The notes: a model not told the origin generated them from the letters alone. A DNA stretch of 64,000 bases from Zelopaecilomyces penicillatus (GCA_005765155.1 VCCP01000003.1:2294001-2358000); one strand, 5' to 3'; positions 24,753 through 38,660 are shown, counted from the stretch's first letter. Program-made: numbers and translations.

Positions 24753-27700
24753 CCTACTATTAGTAGCAAGGAATCTAATAAAGCTTCCTTTATAATAGGC
24801 ATTTATAATCTATCTATAGGTGACTGGAATATTATAGCTAGTATTTAAAGCTTTGATTCTAAATCTGATATAGAAGGTTCAAAAGCTATAGAGCCTAAAG
24901 AAACAGCTTATAATACCTATTATAACATTAATTTAAAGAATACCCTATTATATAATACTGGCTTAACATACTATATTATTAATAATAGAATCCTCTTTAT
25001 TAGTTATAGTGCCTATAATAAGAAACTAAGGCCTATAGTAACTGATAGTGGTCTAATCTATCTAAAAGGATTTAGAATAGCTATATTTATAGTACTTATA
25101 GGGCTTGAACCCAGAACTTATAGTACTCTAGAGCTAAAAAATATACTATATATCCCTGATATAGATATAAATATAATAAGTAGGGTTAAGTATTATACTT
25201 CTAATAGTATGCTTATAAAAGAGAAGCTATTTATAATAGGCTGAACCTGCTATAGCCTACTAAACTTTACTAAACACGGCTTCTTCCTACAGCAAAAAGG
25301 GAAGCCTACACCTGAATTTATAAGGCCTTCCAATCACTATTATAGCTATCCAATAGCGGTTGAAATCACCTCCAAATCTCCCCCTGGTGTATATAAGGAC
25401 CTCACTAAGCCCTCTAAACCAGCAAAACAGCCGCTAAAACCAATAAAAAGCCCTGAAATTTCAGGCCTATATATACCAGAAAGCCCTGATATAGACTCAG
25501 GCCTATTAAAAGACCCACTAGAAGATATTATATCCCTTCTAGAACCCTCTAAAAACACTATTATAAAGGGAGATACAGATCTTTTAGCTAAAACTAGCTA
25601 CCAAAAGCTGTTATAGCTAGTAGGGATTTAGCATATCCGTCTTGGCTATATTAGCCTATAACTGCTGAAAAAGATCGCTAAAATTTCAGTGGGCTTACCT
25701 GATTTTACTGTTGTAAAAGAAGCAGATTTCTTCTATTTAGCTTGTATATAGGCTAAATCAGTATATAGACCCTCTAAAAACCTAATTCCAGACCCACTAA
25801 AAGTACTAGAGGTTATAGAAGGAGATACCTTTTAGATAAAACCGACCCCCTATAATAAGCTCCCTATAGGGCTTATTCTAATAGAAAGAAAATCCTGTTA
25901 TTAAAAGGTTCTCTTACTATCTAATAAGGAAGGTTATACTGTCTTCTCTACTATAAAGGGGTTATTTAGAGGGCTAAAAGCCCATTATAAAAAATACCCT
26001 TTATAGCTGTATTTCAATAGTGGAAAAGAGGTCTCAGCACTATTAAAAGACTGACTAGTAGGCAAAGGCATTGGTTTTAGTATATCTAGCCCCTATATTT
26101 ATAAGTAAAATAGCCTGCTAGAACACTCTATAAGGGTTATTCTAGATTAACTATAGGCCACTATAATCTAGGCCTAACTACTACTTTTTCTTTGGATCAC
26201 TATTTTACCTACTATAGTTAACCTTATTAACTATATAGCGATTATAAACAGAGACCTCAGCCCACTACAGCTCTTCTTATAAGAGCTAAAACCAGCTCTA
26301 GCAGCTAACAAGCCAAATCTAGCAGCCTATAGAGCTATTAAAGCCTATTATAAGGTTGTTATCCCTGCTAAGAAGCACCAACAAGATACTAAACTAAGCC
26401 CTAGAACAGAGCCAGCTAGGCTGCTAGCTATACTAGGCAAAAACATCTATTCGATCTATATACCTTTTCATTAATAGATAACTAAGATCTCTTTTCTTTA
26501 TATTATAGAAGAAATAGGCTCTATAAGTTAGGGCCTTAAGGGCAATTTTTATAGTCTTTAGAGCTCTTCTAGCTTAGAGGGAGAATTAGAAGAGCTTTAT
26601 ACCCTACCAAAATCAATAGATCAACCTACCCTAAAGGATCTGACCGATTTACAAGCCCTTAATCAAGCCAGAAGACCTATCCAGCTGCCAGAGCCTATAC
26701 TATAGACGCCACAACAGCTGCCATAACCACTACAACAGCTGCTATAGCCTGTATCACAGCCTGTAATACAATTGCCATAGCCTACTGAACAGCCTGAACA
26801 GCTGTCAGAAGACTCTAAACCTATACAGCTAGATCTTGCCTACCCTATAGATATCTGCTATAAGCTAAAGGCAAAATTCACTGCTAAGGCTTCTTTAGAA
26901 CCTGCTGGCTGGAAACAAGCCCTAGAAGACCCTGTTAAAAAACAATGGATTAGTGCTATTTATAGCGAATTCCATCAGATTTTACAAGCTAAAGTCATGT
27001 ATTTTATCCCTTTTTCAGAGGTTCCAAAAGACTAAAAAATCCTGAAAAATAGGCTTGTTCTTAAGCTTAAAAAGGATTTATAAAATCAGCCCTTAAAATA
27101 TAAGGCTAGGCTTGTTATAAAGGGTTTTATACAAATTAAAGGAAAAGACTACTTTAAAACATTTGCAGCTACTAGTATTCCCCTTACTTGGCGGATTTTA
27201 CTAGCTTTAGCAGCCTCTTATAACTGGGAAATCAAACAAATCGATTTTATAGGGGCTTTTTTAAACAGCCAGTTATCTAAGGATATTTTTATAGAATTTC
27301 TAGAAGGTCTCTCTTCTTTTATAGAGACCCAGACCCCTAGAAACCAGCCTTTAACAGCCTTATTAGCTAAGCTAGGCTATAACCCTGCTATAAAACAGGT
27401 TATCCTGCTAAAAAAGGCCCTATACAGGTTAAAGCAAGGCCCCCATAAATGGCAACAGCAGCTAATTAAGCTGCTAGCTACCCTAGGGTTCCAACCCTTA
27501 GTCTCTAACCCAGCTATCTTTATTAACACCTAGACTAATACCTTTATTATCACCTATATTGATGACTGCCTTATTATAGGACCTGATCTACCCTATATTA
27601 ACAGGCTAAAACGCCTGTTAAATAAGGTTTTTGCTATAGAAGATAGAGGCTCTATAGCCTTTTTCTTAGGGGTCTAAATAAGCCATAACCGAGCTAAAAA

Positions 27701-28573
27701 GGAGCTATAGTTACACCAGTCTCAGTATATTAATAAGGCTCTTCAGCGCTTTCAGCTATAAGATACAACCCCTATAGCTATCCCCCTACAGCCTAAAGCA
27801 CTAAAAAAACCCCTAAAAAAAGGTCTTACCCCTGCCGAATAACAGACCTATCAGCAGATTATAGGGACTTTAATATATCTTATACTGCTTTCTAGGCCTG
27901 ATATAGCCTTTCTAATATAATAGCTTTCTCGATATATATAACAGGGCTATATCAACTATTATAATACAGCTAGGAACCTTCTAAAGTACCTAAAAGACTC
28001 TAAAGAACTAGCTATCTTATATAAGGCCTTAGGCCTTATACAGGCTAGACAGCTAGCTCTTTAGCTGCTAGGCTATTTAGACAGTGATTTTGCAGGCTGT
28101 AAAACCACTAGCAAATCCACCTATAGGTACCTCTTTAAGCTAGCTAGCAGGCCTATCTACTGGAAGGCTAAAAGACATACCATTATAGCCCTCTCAACTA
28201 TAGAAGCTGAATCAGATGCTTTAGTAGAGGCTATAAAAGAGCTAAAATAGCTCTCTGGGCTCTTTATAGAGCTAAAAATCCCCCTTTAACAGCCTATAAA
28301 CCTATATTATAATAATACAGCCTCTATAAGCAATACTAAGAACCCTGATCAGTATGCCTGAACTAAGTATACTCTGCTAAAATTCCATTATATTAGGCAG
28401 GAAGCAGCTAGTAAGCTATTTAAGATAAATTATCTTATAACTAAGGCTATGCCTGTTAATAGGCTAACTAAGGCTTTAACAGGCCTTATTTTTCAAGGCT
28501 TTTTAAGCCTTTTAAACCTGCAAAAACCCCTTATAAAGAGCTAGCTATATATTATATAGCTTGCTAGAGGGAG
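24753..28573 (+). pseudogene. copia A pol: integrase, reverse transcriptase, RNase H
   Basis: Continuation of the copia A frame after gypsy J. GAG-pre-integrase region at about 25630-25760 (HIRLGYI in place of HxxLGHI, then LPDFT and DFFYLAC), integrase core to about 26300, and a Pro/Gln-rich linker at 26640-26830. RVT_2-type RT begins near 26890 (EPAGWKQALEDP, KKQWISAI) with YKARLVIKGF, FIGAFLNS, ALYRLKQGP and TYIDDCLIIG (27552-27581, catalytic pair intact). RNase H at about 28080-28260 has GYLDSDFAGC, KSTYRYLF and ALSTIEAESDALVEA. Polypurine AGAGGGAG abuts the 3' LTR. Multiple TAA/TAG stops make it inactive. Confidence 0.92.
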
Positions 28574-29017
28574 TGTTAAAATAAAATGGGTTTTTTCTAT
28601 ATATAGTAGCCTAACCTGCTATAGTCTAGTAGCTTAACCTGCTATAGTCTAGTAGCTTAACCTGCTATAGCCTAGCAGCTAGACCTATATAGCTCAATAA
28701 GCTAAGCTTATAAAGCCCTTATAGCTTAACCTATAAAGGGATAGACTAGTGCTTACTTTCTGTTTTAGTATTTGGAATATCTAATAATTCCAAATAGTTA
28801 TTTAAAATATCTTAAAATAATTCCAAATTATCTTAGAATTAGATAGATATAAAAGATAGAAGGATTCCTAGTTATATCCTTCTTCTTTTCTATATCAGCA
28901 ATTCAATCACTTCTTTCTTCTTTTCTATAGACTTCACTCTGGATAATTATTCGCTGCCTTTCTTCCACTGCTATCACTACTAGCTTTAGTTATAACTTTA
29001 TACTATAAATTATAATA
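28574..29017 (+). repeat. 3' LTR of copia A (444 bp) with three 23 bp units
   Basis: Starts TGTTAAAATAAAATGGG and ends ATAAATTATAATA, followed by TSD TTTAT. Three head-to-tail 23 bp units occupy 28605-28627, 28628-28650 and 28651-28673, each AGTAGC(C/T)TAACCTGCTATAG(T/C)CT. Confidence 0.93.
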
Positions 29018-29549
29018 TTTATAATAGCAGGGATTATATTATAATAAGATAATAAAGATAGATAGTATTTAATTATCTTTTGATTAAGGAAGTTTATTAA
29101 GATAAAGATAAATTATAAAATATCTAATCAGGAAATATTTACTATTATTTACTTATTTAAAAACTAATAAAGATATATTAATAAGGTAATAAAATAAATA
29201 AAGGTTTTAATTGATTATTAGAATCTTTAATCCTTTATAAGCTAGATTAAGCTATTAGAAAGGTAGATAAGATAGTATATAATATTAATACTATATAACT
29301 TTATTATTAAGTATTAACCAGGGAAATCTAACCCTATAAATAAGCTATTAAGAAAGCTAGATTATAGGGGTAAAGCCTTATTAAATAATAATCTATTCCC
29401 TATATTATAAAATAAGATAATCAAATCTATAGAGGTTTAGATTAAGTCTATTAGGATATTAATAAAGATCTAGGGTAATAAAAGCGAAAGGCTCTTAAAT
29501 CTAACTGGACTAGCTAAATAGGTTAAATAAATCATTAATAAGGTATAAT
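29018..29549 (+). pseudogene. gypsy F RNase H, continuation after copia A
   Basis: Joins directly to 14994: the restored frame continues with an AGI-QQDNKDR block, FWLRKFIK, INYEISNQEI-like and IIYLFKN blocks, then NFIIKYQPGKSNP-like and KLDYRG near 29310-29370. These are the usual steps of gypsy RNase H (SRKL..AE.NYE..DKELLAI, ..YRPGK.N..AD.LSRR). Cut at 29549 by solo LTR C. Confidence 0.8.
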
Positions 29550-30024
29550 TATTACAATTTATAGTATAAAGTTATAACTAAAGCTAATAATGATAGCAGT
29601 AAAAGAAAGGCAGTGAATAGTTATCTAGAGTAAAGTCTATAAAAAAGAAGAAAGAAGTGATTAAATTACTAATAAAGAAAGAAAGCAGGATTTAACTAGG
29701 AATCTAGCTATCTTATATATCTAAATAATACTAGGATTATTTGAAATTATTTAAGAATTCTAAATAATATTTCTTTAGATTTCTAAGTATTCCAAATAAT
29801 AAGAAAAAGAGAGATATAAGGGATAAGCCCTTATTTTACTAGTCTAGCCTGATATAGTAGATCAGGCTGTACGGGCTTTTTAGGTCTTATAGCAGGTCAG
29901 GCTGCTACCTTATAGCAGGTCTGGCTGCTAGGGCTATAGTAGGTTTAGCTGCTAAGCTATAATAGATCTAGCTACTAGTCTTATAATAGGTTAGGCTATT
30001 ATATAAAACCCACTTATTTTAACA
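29550..30024 (-). mobile_element. Solo LTR C (copia-type, 475 bp, reverse)
   Basis: Minus-strand copy of the same 475 bp subfamily as solo LTR D, exactly equal in length, with perfect TSD ATAAT (29545-29549 and 30025-30029). It starts (minus) TGTTAAAATAAGTGGG and ends TATAAATTGTAATA. It has more AT changes than D, consistent with a longer exposure to RIP. Confidence 0.92.
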
Positions 30025-30029
30025 ATAAT

Positions 30030-30751
30030 AAATACCTATATATATAGCTTGAATAGCCCTTTATATAGAGGTTATATTTAATAAATAAGCCTTAATCCCT
30101 CTAATAGTATTTATTAAGGATATATAAAGCAAAAATAAGAAGATACTAAAGTAAAAAGCTATACTAATAGAATAGAAAGATAAGGGAAAGAATATTATAT
30201 AATCTATAGATATATAGGGCCTGATTAAATACTAAGACTATATCTATATCCCTAAGGAAATTTTATTAAGAAATAAGTTATTATAACTCTATTATAATAA
30301 TCCTTATATAGGCTATTTTAGTATAAATTAAACCCTTAAGCTTTTATAGTATAAGTTTTATTAGTGTTTTATAGATTAAGAGGTTAAGGAATATATTATT
30401 AGTTATAGTATTTATTAGGGAGTAATACTATAATATTATTATCTATATAAATACTTTAATTCCCTATTAAAACCAAGCTAATCCTAAGAAGAAGTATCTA
30501 TAGACTTTATTATAGGACTTCTATCTATTATATTTAATAAAAGAGATATAGATATAATCCTAGTAATTATAGATTAATATATAAAGTATTACCTATTTCT
30601 TTTAATAAGTATAACTATTATTATAGCAGATCTTATAGAATTATTCTATTAAAAGATAGAACTTAAATATAGGGTATTAAAAGGGATTATATTAGATAAA
30701 GGTCCTATCTTTATTAATAAGTTTTAATTAGAACTTTATTATATATCCTAG
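30030..30751 (+). pseudogene. gypsy F integrase, first part
   Basis: Restored frame gives IPKEILLRNKLL, YYNNPYIGYFSIN.TLKLL (H2C2 zinc-binding region, His changed to Tyr), EYIISYSIY (usual C..C pair), VSIDFIIGLLSI (usual MDFITGLP, first catalytic Asp), ILVIID.YIKYY (second block) and IILDKGPIFINKFWLEL-like (usual SDRGPQFTSKFW). It stops at the CTAG where element H inserted; the next block appears at 49777. Confidence 0.85.
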
Positions 30752-31147
30752 TTTGATAAGAGGAAAACAATACACATAACAACACTAACACTACTTATAG
30801 AACTATAGAGTGATTTTAGGGTAGTTATATAGCCAATATAATCCATAAGGATTAAATAGGCAAGACAAGCTATGAAGCGGTGATATAATGAATTGAATTT
30901 AAGGGATTAATTGATTATCCTATAACTGATTAGATAAAGAAGATAGCTTTTTAATAGCTAGTCTTTTAAATATACTAGAAAATTCTTAGATAGAAGAGGG
31001 AAAAAAAACTTGAATTTAATGATATCTATCTATTTAAATAGCCTAGGTATAGCCTATCTACTTATATAGTTTAATCCCCTTAAATATAGCTTATATAGCT
31101 ATAGCTTAGTTAATTAATAAAAGAGTATATTTAATCTAGCTATTAAA
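30752..31147 (-). repeat. 3' LTR of gypsy H (396 bp)
   Basis: Minus-strand start TTTAATAGCTAGATT and end CCTCTTATCAAA. Same length as the 5' LTR and as the solo LTR at 12067-12462; all three align without net gaps. Confidence 0.88.
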
Positions 31148-34100
31148 ACCCTTTTAATAAATATTAAAGATAACTCTATTATTAAATTAAATAATATTTA
31201 TAATTAATTAAATAATAGTATTTAAATATAATCTTTAGATATCTATATATATATGCTTTACTTTTTTTGCTTTATCTATCTTTAATTAAATATTCCCTTA
31301 ATATTTAATTCTTTTAATTCCTTTAATATCCCTAAAGTATTTAATTCTATTATTTAATTTATAGATAAAGATATTATTAGTTATATTTATATAGTATAGT
31401 ATTTAGATCTATTAGATTAAATAGCTTAAATTATTAGCCTATTAAAGGAAGCTTTTATTATCTTTTTAATATATTAAAAGATCCCTTCTATAATTATTCT
31501 ATTAGAATAAAGACTAATATAATTATTAGAGTATTTAATATATAATATAAGCCTTTTAATAAGAAATATATTATTTATTTTCTTAGTGAATTTAATAGTT
31601 ATAGTATATCCTATTACTTTTAAGTATTATAAAGATAAATTAATATCTATTTAAGTAGTAATCTCTTTTTTATATCTTATAGATTAAATTAATGGTATAT
31701 AATATAGAGGAGGCTAAGGGTTTAATTCTTTTTATTAATTTTTTTGCTTTTTTTCTAGATTTCCCTTTTCTTTATTAAAAGGGTTGATCTATTTATAAGA
31801 AAGATATTTATTATCTAATTAAGATATCTTATCTAGGTTCCTATTAATAAATTATTTTAGGGTTATAATAATATCCTTAGAAGTATTAATATTCTTATCT
31901 GAATTGATTATAAAGGTACTTAGAGAAATTGATTTAATTATCTATTCCTTAAAGATAATCTATTTTTAAAGATTTAAATATAATATAAGCTATATTAATA
32001 TTAACTTTAACTCCTTATTTAATAAATCTTAATTAGGTAGTTTTTAAGTATCTTTAGTATTATTATATATAAATAAATTAAGTCTAGATAAGAGCTTAGA
32101 AACTAAATAAATAATAAATAATCTATTCTTATTAGCTTTTAAAGAATATTATTAGAGTATTATTATTTAATTATTATTAGATTAAATTATAATTAATTTA
32201 GCTTCCTTAATAATAATTATATTAATAGTCTTAATTACTTTAGGCTTGATTATCTTATTATATTAAAACTTATTATTTAATTATTAATTAATAATAGCTT
32301 AAAAGAGTATAGATTTCTATACTTTAATAGGGTAAATAAATAATACTATAATAATCTATATAAATAATATAAATAGGCTATCTCTTATAAATATATAAAA
32401 GATTTTAGAGTTATTATATAATATAGATAAGATATATCTATTAATTAAGAATAATATAATATCTTTTAGATAAATAAAATAAAGTACTTTATTTATATCT
32501 TAATTATAGATTATTTAATTATTAAGATCTTATAAGGTAGTATAATAAAAGCTTTATAGGTATTTAGCTATATTTAATTTATTAATAATAAGATATAGTA
32601 TAATATTTCTTATTTTAAGTATATAATTAGATATAGGCTGATTTAAATTATTAAATAGATATTAATGTTTTAGTAGTAAATAGAAGGGATTATTAAAGAG
32701 TAGATAAAATATATTATTATAAGATTATTTAATCTTATTTAAATCTTCTTTAATCTAATTAAGATAAGAGTAAAACTTAATTAATCCTTTAATAGTAATA
32801 TAAGCCTAAAAGAAAGATAGATAGCTATACTCCTAATCTTATACTTACTTTATATATAAAATAATAATAAATATAAAGTTATAGAGAAGATTAAGCTTAT
32901 AAAGTATTTATCTCTATAGATATATAAACTCTTTAGTATAATATATTTATCTATTTATTTATAAATTAAAGATATAAAGCTAATCTTTAAATTAATTTTA
33001 AATAAAGGAATATTAATATATATTCTTATAATTAATAAATCTAATAAAGAATTATTTATTAAATATATTTTTATAAAAGATAGCTAGTTTATTAAGATAA
33101 TTATAAATATTAAATATTAAATAATTATAGGATCTAAATATATATAAAATATTAAGAAGATCTATATATATATAAAAGTATTTCTTTAATTTAAAAATAT
33201 ATATTATATTAAAGGCTATAAATATATTATTAAAGATATTATAAAATATAATTTAGAGTAGAGGGTATAATATAAAATTAATAGCCTAATCTTTATTCTT
33301 TAGTATATATAATAGTTAATAAAGCTTGATTAGATGATCACTTTAGTTTTATCCTTATAGGCCTTAAGGAAATAGCTATATAGCAGAGATAAGGCTATAT
33401 ATTACTAAATCTAGAGTATTTATATTAAAATTCTAAGGGAGGGTTAATAATAGATTAGGCCAGTCTTATTAAGGGATTATAAAGCAGGATTACTTAGAAA
33501 ACCCTAGGTTTATTATAAATATAGTATATTTATTAATATATTTATAAAATAAACTTATATCTTCTTTAAGCTATATTACTCTTATAATAATAGTAAGGCT
33601 TATATTTTTAGTGCTTACCTAAAGGAAGGGTATAAGTAATCTAGAAGTTCTTTATTATTTTAATATTATATATTAATAAGAAGTTAGATAGAGATATAAT
33701 TAAATAATAATAGAGATTAAGGGAATAAAATAAGATAGTATAAATACTAAAGAAGATAATAGAGATAAAAGAGAGTGATATATATAAGATATCTCTTTAT
33801 AAAAGAGAGCTTTATAAGTATATAAGGGTTTAAATTAGTAATCCTTTATAATTATATATAATCATTTAATTAAAGATGTTTTTTATTATAGGCAGCTCTT
33901 TCTTTAAAGTATAGCTTTTTATTATACTTAATAATGATTTATAGCTAGTAAATAATATATGTTTTTATTTATATACTTTTTAAAAGGGCTGCCTTTTAGC
34001 TCTTATAACTTTTCCTTCTTTATCTTATAATTTAGCTCTTTTAATTTTAGGATTATTAATCTATTTTTTATTCTCTTTAGGTTTTTAATATAGATATTAT

Positions 34101-36200
34101 TTAATTATAAAAACTGATTAAGATAATATTTATTCTTAGCTTTTTAATATTAATTCTATTATAAATATAATTATTTTATATAATATAATTATTTATAAAG
34201 TTATCTTATTATAGAATAGTTATATTAAGTTCTTTAATAGTATTAAACTATCTTTTATAATAGAAGTGATAATAAGTTATAAAGCCTTTCTAATTTAGTA
34301 TTATTTAATCTTTATAAATTAATATTAATCCTTTTTTTTGTTTTTAGATTTAGATAATATTTAAAGTATAGATTTTAGGGAGGGTAAATATAGGCTAGAT
34401 AAATTACTCTCTTTATTATAAGGTATTCTTTATTATTAAATTTATAAAAGATATATCTAATACTTTTATATAATTAATTAAAGGCTGAAATCTTAAATAA
34501 TACTTCTAGGAAGATAATCTTTATAATATTTAAGAATATCTTATATTAAAGTCTATTATAAAAACCTAAGTATCTTACTTTATATTTATATTAGCTAGAA
34601 TAAGGTATATTTATAAATATTTCTTTAATATCTTAATAAAATAGAAAAAGAGAATCTATTTTTTATTTATTAATTATTATAGGGTTATTAATCTGATTCT
34701 ATATTTCTATTATATATAATCCTTCTTAATTACTATTATAGTTATTAGGGAGTATATTATATAGCTATATTATCTATATATTTTAATCCTAGATAAGTAT
34801 AATAGATATTATTTAAATTATAAATAGGATAGATATATAAATTATAAGTAGAGAGGATTTTATAGTTATTAATCTAAGCTAGAGGATAAGGGGAAGTAAA
34901 TGACTTTTTTAGAGAAGGATTAAATTAAAGAATTAAAGGGATTAATTATTTTAGATTTCTTAAATATATCTATTACTTTTTATCTATAGAAATATTAAGT
35001 ATTAACTTTAAAGATTAGATATATAATAAAATAGGATATAGATAAGATAATAAAGGAAAACCTTAATAGGATTTAATAGATATAGATAGGATTAAATAAT
35101 TCCTTAGTTATTAAAATATAGGTTTGATTTAAAAGGGATAGAATAAATTGATTTTAGAATAATAGTATTAATTATATAGTTTAAATAATTTAATATTAAT
35201 AAATAAATTAATTTTTAAAGATATTAATTAATCTTTATAAAATAAAATAAATTAATAAAAGAGTATAATTAATTTAGTATAATATTATAAAATATATATA
35301 TAATAAAATAAAAAAGGGATTTATATAAGTAAGAAAGTTAAAAAAAGATAGTATTATAGTATTAAAATAATTTATAAGAATCCCTGTTTTTAATAGGAAT
35401 TTAGTGAGTTTTTTAGAGTAAAAGGAAAGGTTTTAGGTATATAAGTATAAGCTTTATTTAATTCTGGTTAATATAGGTATAGGGTAGATCTAAAAGTAAG
35501 CCTATACTTAAGGGTATAATAAAATCAGATTAATATAGATTAAGAAAAGATTATAAAGGAATAAGATTAATAGGGATTATTTAAATATTAGTATAGAAAT
35601 AGTTTAGTTATTATAGTTAAGGTTTAAGAGTATTAATTATTTATTATAATTAGTTTAGTATAATTGGTTTATATATTAGTAATAGAATATTATATATAAA
35701 GAATGAAATTTATTATATCTTTTAAGAAATGTTATTAAGATCCTTTTTATTAAGGATTTTTAAATAGAATTTAAACTAGAAAATCCTTAGTTTAAGTATA
35801 TAAGAAATTATATATATATTTAAAGTAAATATAGTTAATATATACTCTTCTGGTATTGGATTAGGCTAGAGATTATAACTTTAAATTAGGGTTTAATAGT
35901 TAATAATAAATCTAGAAAATCTTTTTTAAGATTAGTATTAGAGTTAGAGTCTTAGGGTATTATTTGATTAATAGGTAAGTTAAAGTATATAAAAGGGTTT
36001 AATAATCCTAGCCCTTTTTTTTCTTTATATAGTTCTTATTTATCTTTAGATTTAAAGAGTTATATATTAGTATTAGATATCTATTAGTTATATTTATCTT
36101 TAATAAACTTCTTTAAATGGTTTTTAAAATAGATCTTATTTAGAAGAATCCTATCTATTACATAAAGTATATATACTTTAATAACATCTATTTATAAAGC
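31148..36200. other. Unassigned interior of element H, downstream of pol
   Basis: About 5 kb of AT-rich DNA beyond the pol region of H. A plus-strand frame from 33333 to about 34140 has only TAA/TAG interruptions; its first 150 bp are less AT-rich than the surroundings. A second plus-strand frame runs from about 35400 to 36150. Neither matches a family I recognise. This may be an extra antisense gene of H, or another nested element whose ends I could not find. Confidence 0.35.
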
Positions 36201-37479
36201 AATCTAATATAGGCTATATTAGTATATTATTATCTTTATTATATAGGATTTATCCTGTTTCTTAGGTATATTATATATAAGTATTAGATTGTTTAGTATT
36301 AGTTAATTATATTCTGATTAAAGTATATATTTATTAGCAATATTTATTCTTACTATTAGCTTCTTTTTAAAGTTAATTATCTTTTCTCTAGCCTTTATTA
36401 TATCTTTTAATCTTCTTTTTAGTATTTGAATATAAGATTTAAATAAATCTTTAGTATTAATAATAATATCTTAATTAATAAGCCTTTATATTAGAAATTT
36501 AATTTTAAATAATAAGATAGGATTATATCTATATATAAGATAAAAGATAAAGAAGCTATAAAATAATTTAATTATAGTTTTATTTATAAGAATAGCTGCT
36601 TTAAGGTATCTTATCTATTTAGAGTCCTCTTTTAATATCTTTACTATTATAGATATAAGGCTTTAATAATCAACTTTAATTATAGAATTAGCTATAGAAT
36701 TATATCTAGATATTTGAATATATTTTATACCTTAATTAAATAGTATCTAAGGGAGAAGCCCTTTTATTTCAGATCTATTATTAATAATTATATAAAGTAT
36801 AAATCTATATTATTATATTAAGATTATAATAAATCTAGTTATAGCTCTTGAGTTAACCTATTATATTAGTTAAACTTTTATTTATTTAATTAAATTATAA
36901 TAAGCTTTTATAAGGAAGTTTATACTATAATTAGATAATATATATTATAAATCGAAGTGTATATTTAATATTAGCTATCTAGATAATATTAGAATTACTG
37001 ATTCTCTATCTTATTATAATATAAACTTTTAATACTTAAGGCAGTAAGCTATAGTTAAGGAAATATTATTCTATATCTTTTCTTAATAATACCTATTAAA
37101 GAGAGTTTTAAAGATAATTGCTTTGCTTTTATACCCTTAGGCTATATAATAGCTTATTATTAATTTCTTATAAATAGATAAGTTATTAATAATTAATATA
37201 GAATGGTTTTTTTTTATAAATTAGCCTTAGCTAAAGTTTCTTATTCTTAATAAAGAATCTTTAAGCTTTCTAATATAATATCCTAAATTATACTCTATTA
37301 AGATTAAATAGTCTCTTTAGTAAATATAGGAATCTAGTAATCTATTAGAACTCTATAGAATATCTAGATTCTAGTATATCTAATTATATTAATCTAAGAT
37401 ATATATTAATTATATCCTTTAAATCCTTATTAACTTTAATATTTATTTAATTAAATAGCTTTAATCCTTCCTAAGAAAG
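36201..37479 (-). pseudogene. gypsy H region after RNase H, integrase expected
   Basis: By position this should encode the linker and integrase of H on the minus strand. Only short suggestive blocks are readable and no catalytic DDE residues could be placed. Assignment rests on gene order. Confidence 0.3.
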
Positions 37480-38660
37480 TCTATCTACTATACTATTATT
37501 TTTCCTAGAAATATATTTAATAATAAAATTAAATAATATAATATAGCTAATCTAGTAAATAATAAAACTATCTAATATATTATAAATAGTATTATTAAGC
37601 TAATATATAAGGATATATATATTTATCTTTAAAGTAAATTATATATTATAGATATATCCTCTAAGCCTTTAGAGTATAAAGAGAATAGCCTTATACTCTT
37701 GCTTTATTATATTATAGCTATATTTAGTTTTATTCTAATAATCACTTTTGAATCTAATTGGGTATTATTACTTATCTAGGACTTATATTAAAACTGCTCC
37801 CTATCCTTTAAGGCCGATATCTACTATAAGTATAATTTCTCTGCCCTCCTTAGAGAGATTAAATAATATTAGAATAGGGGTAGTTATTATTATATCTTTA
37901 AGCTTAGTTATTATCTTTAATTATAATCCTTCTTACTTTTAAAAGGCTTTTTTTTATAATAGGATAATAAAAAGGAGAATAATAATAATAAAATTATATA
38001 TTTAAATTTAATAATAGCTAATAAATTTAAGAAAGGCTTTAATATCTATTATATTATAATAGATAAGCTATTCTAGGATCTTAATAATCTTCTTTTTAAT
38101 TAATTTCTTTTTAAATATCCTATAAAGAAATCTAATAATAATAATTATATTTTAATAATATCTTAATTTCTTTTTTAATATTATATATTTAAAGAGTTTA
38201 ATATTAAAAAGGATTTTATTAAGATTTTATAAATATTTAAATATATATTTTTATACCCTAAGAAGAATCTCTTTATTATTATAAATAGATTATAGCTTAT
38301 ATATAATAATATTATTAAGAAAGGGTTTATAGATATCTAAGATAAGATTAAATAGTATTTAAGTTATAATTCTTATAAACTAAACTATAGAATTTATAGT
38401 ACTTTAAGAGAGTATATATATCCTTAAAAGATTAATAATAAAAGAAAATATAATAAGATCCCTACTCTTTTTATTTAATAGGATTTAATTATAGCTAGAA
38501 AAGAAATCTAATAATAAAAGTATAGTATATATAAAGAAGTCTTTATTAAAGGAATTAATATTAAGAGGGATAAATATATCTCTAAGAATAATAGTATTAT
38601 ATTTTATAATAATATTAATTAAATAAAGCCCTTTATCCTTTTTTTTAATAAAGAAATATT
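37480..38660 (-). pseudogene. gypsy H reverse transcriptase and RNase H
   Basis: Minus-strand frame begins with KKDKG (about 38645) and runs through LLLDFFSSYN (38512-38478; usual SLIDFFSGYDQ), a SRDLI block, LPQSAINSIVQFIRI-like, KPFLNNI (usual RPFLDDI), ILEQL, KAFLRFISYY, then RNase H: ITTTPILILFN, REIILIVDIGLKGWGAVL-like (37840-37785), YPIRF, KQEYKAILF and ISYIILFNFIIKYI. This set of blocks is typical of a fungal gypsy lineage with DFFSGYDQ and PFLDDI in RT. Many TAA/TAG stops. Confidence 0.75.

Larger units (their letters stand above)
14995..29017 (+). mobile_element. Ty1/copia element A, carrying nested gypsy J
   Basis: LTRs at 14995-15415 and 28574-29017, flanked by perfect TSD TTTAT (14990-14994 and 29018-29022). 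Removing gypsy J and its duplicated AGAAG leaves 6253 bp with an internal region of 5388 bp, identical in length to copia B. Domain order gag, integrase, RT, RNase H is the Ty1/copia order. It is clearly less RIP-damaged than element F around it. The insertion splits RNase H of F. Confidence 0.93.

Noticed and set aside
25346..25558. 70-codon open frame, minus strand, and its near-twin at 42729-42941 plus
   Set aside because: Both are antisense to the pol gene of copia A and B respectively; they resemble each other because the two elements are copies.
37748..37942. 64-codon open frame, plus strand
   Set aside because: Antisense to the RNase H region of gypsy H.
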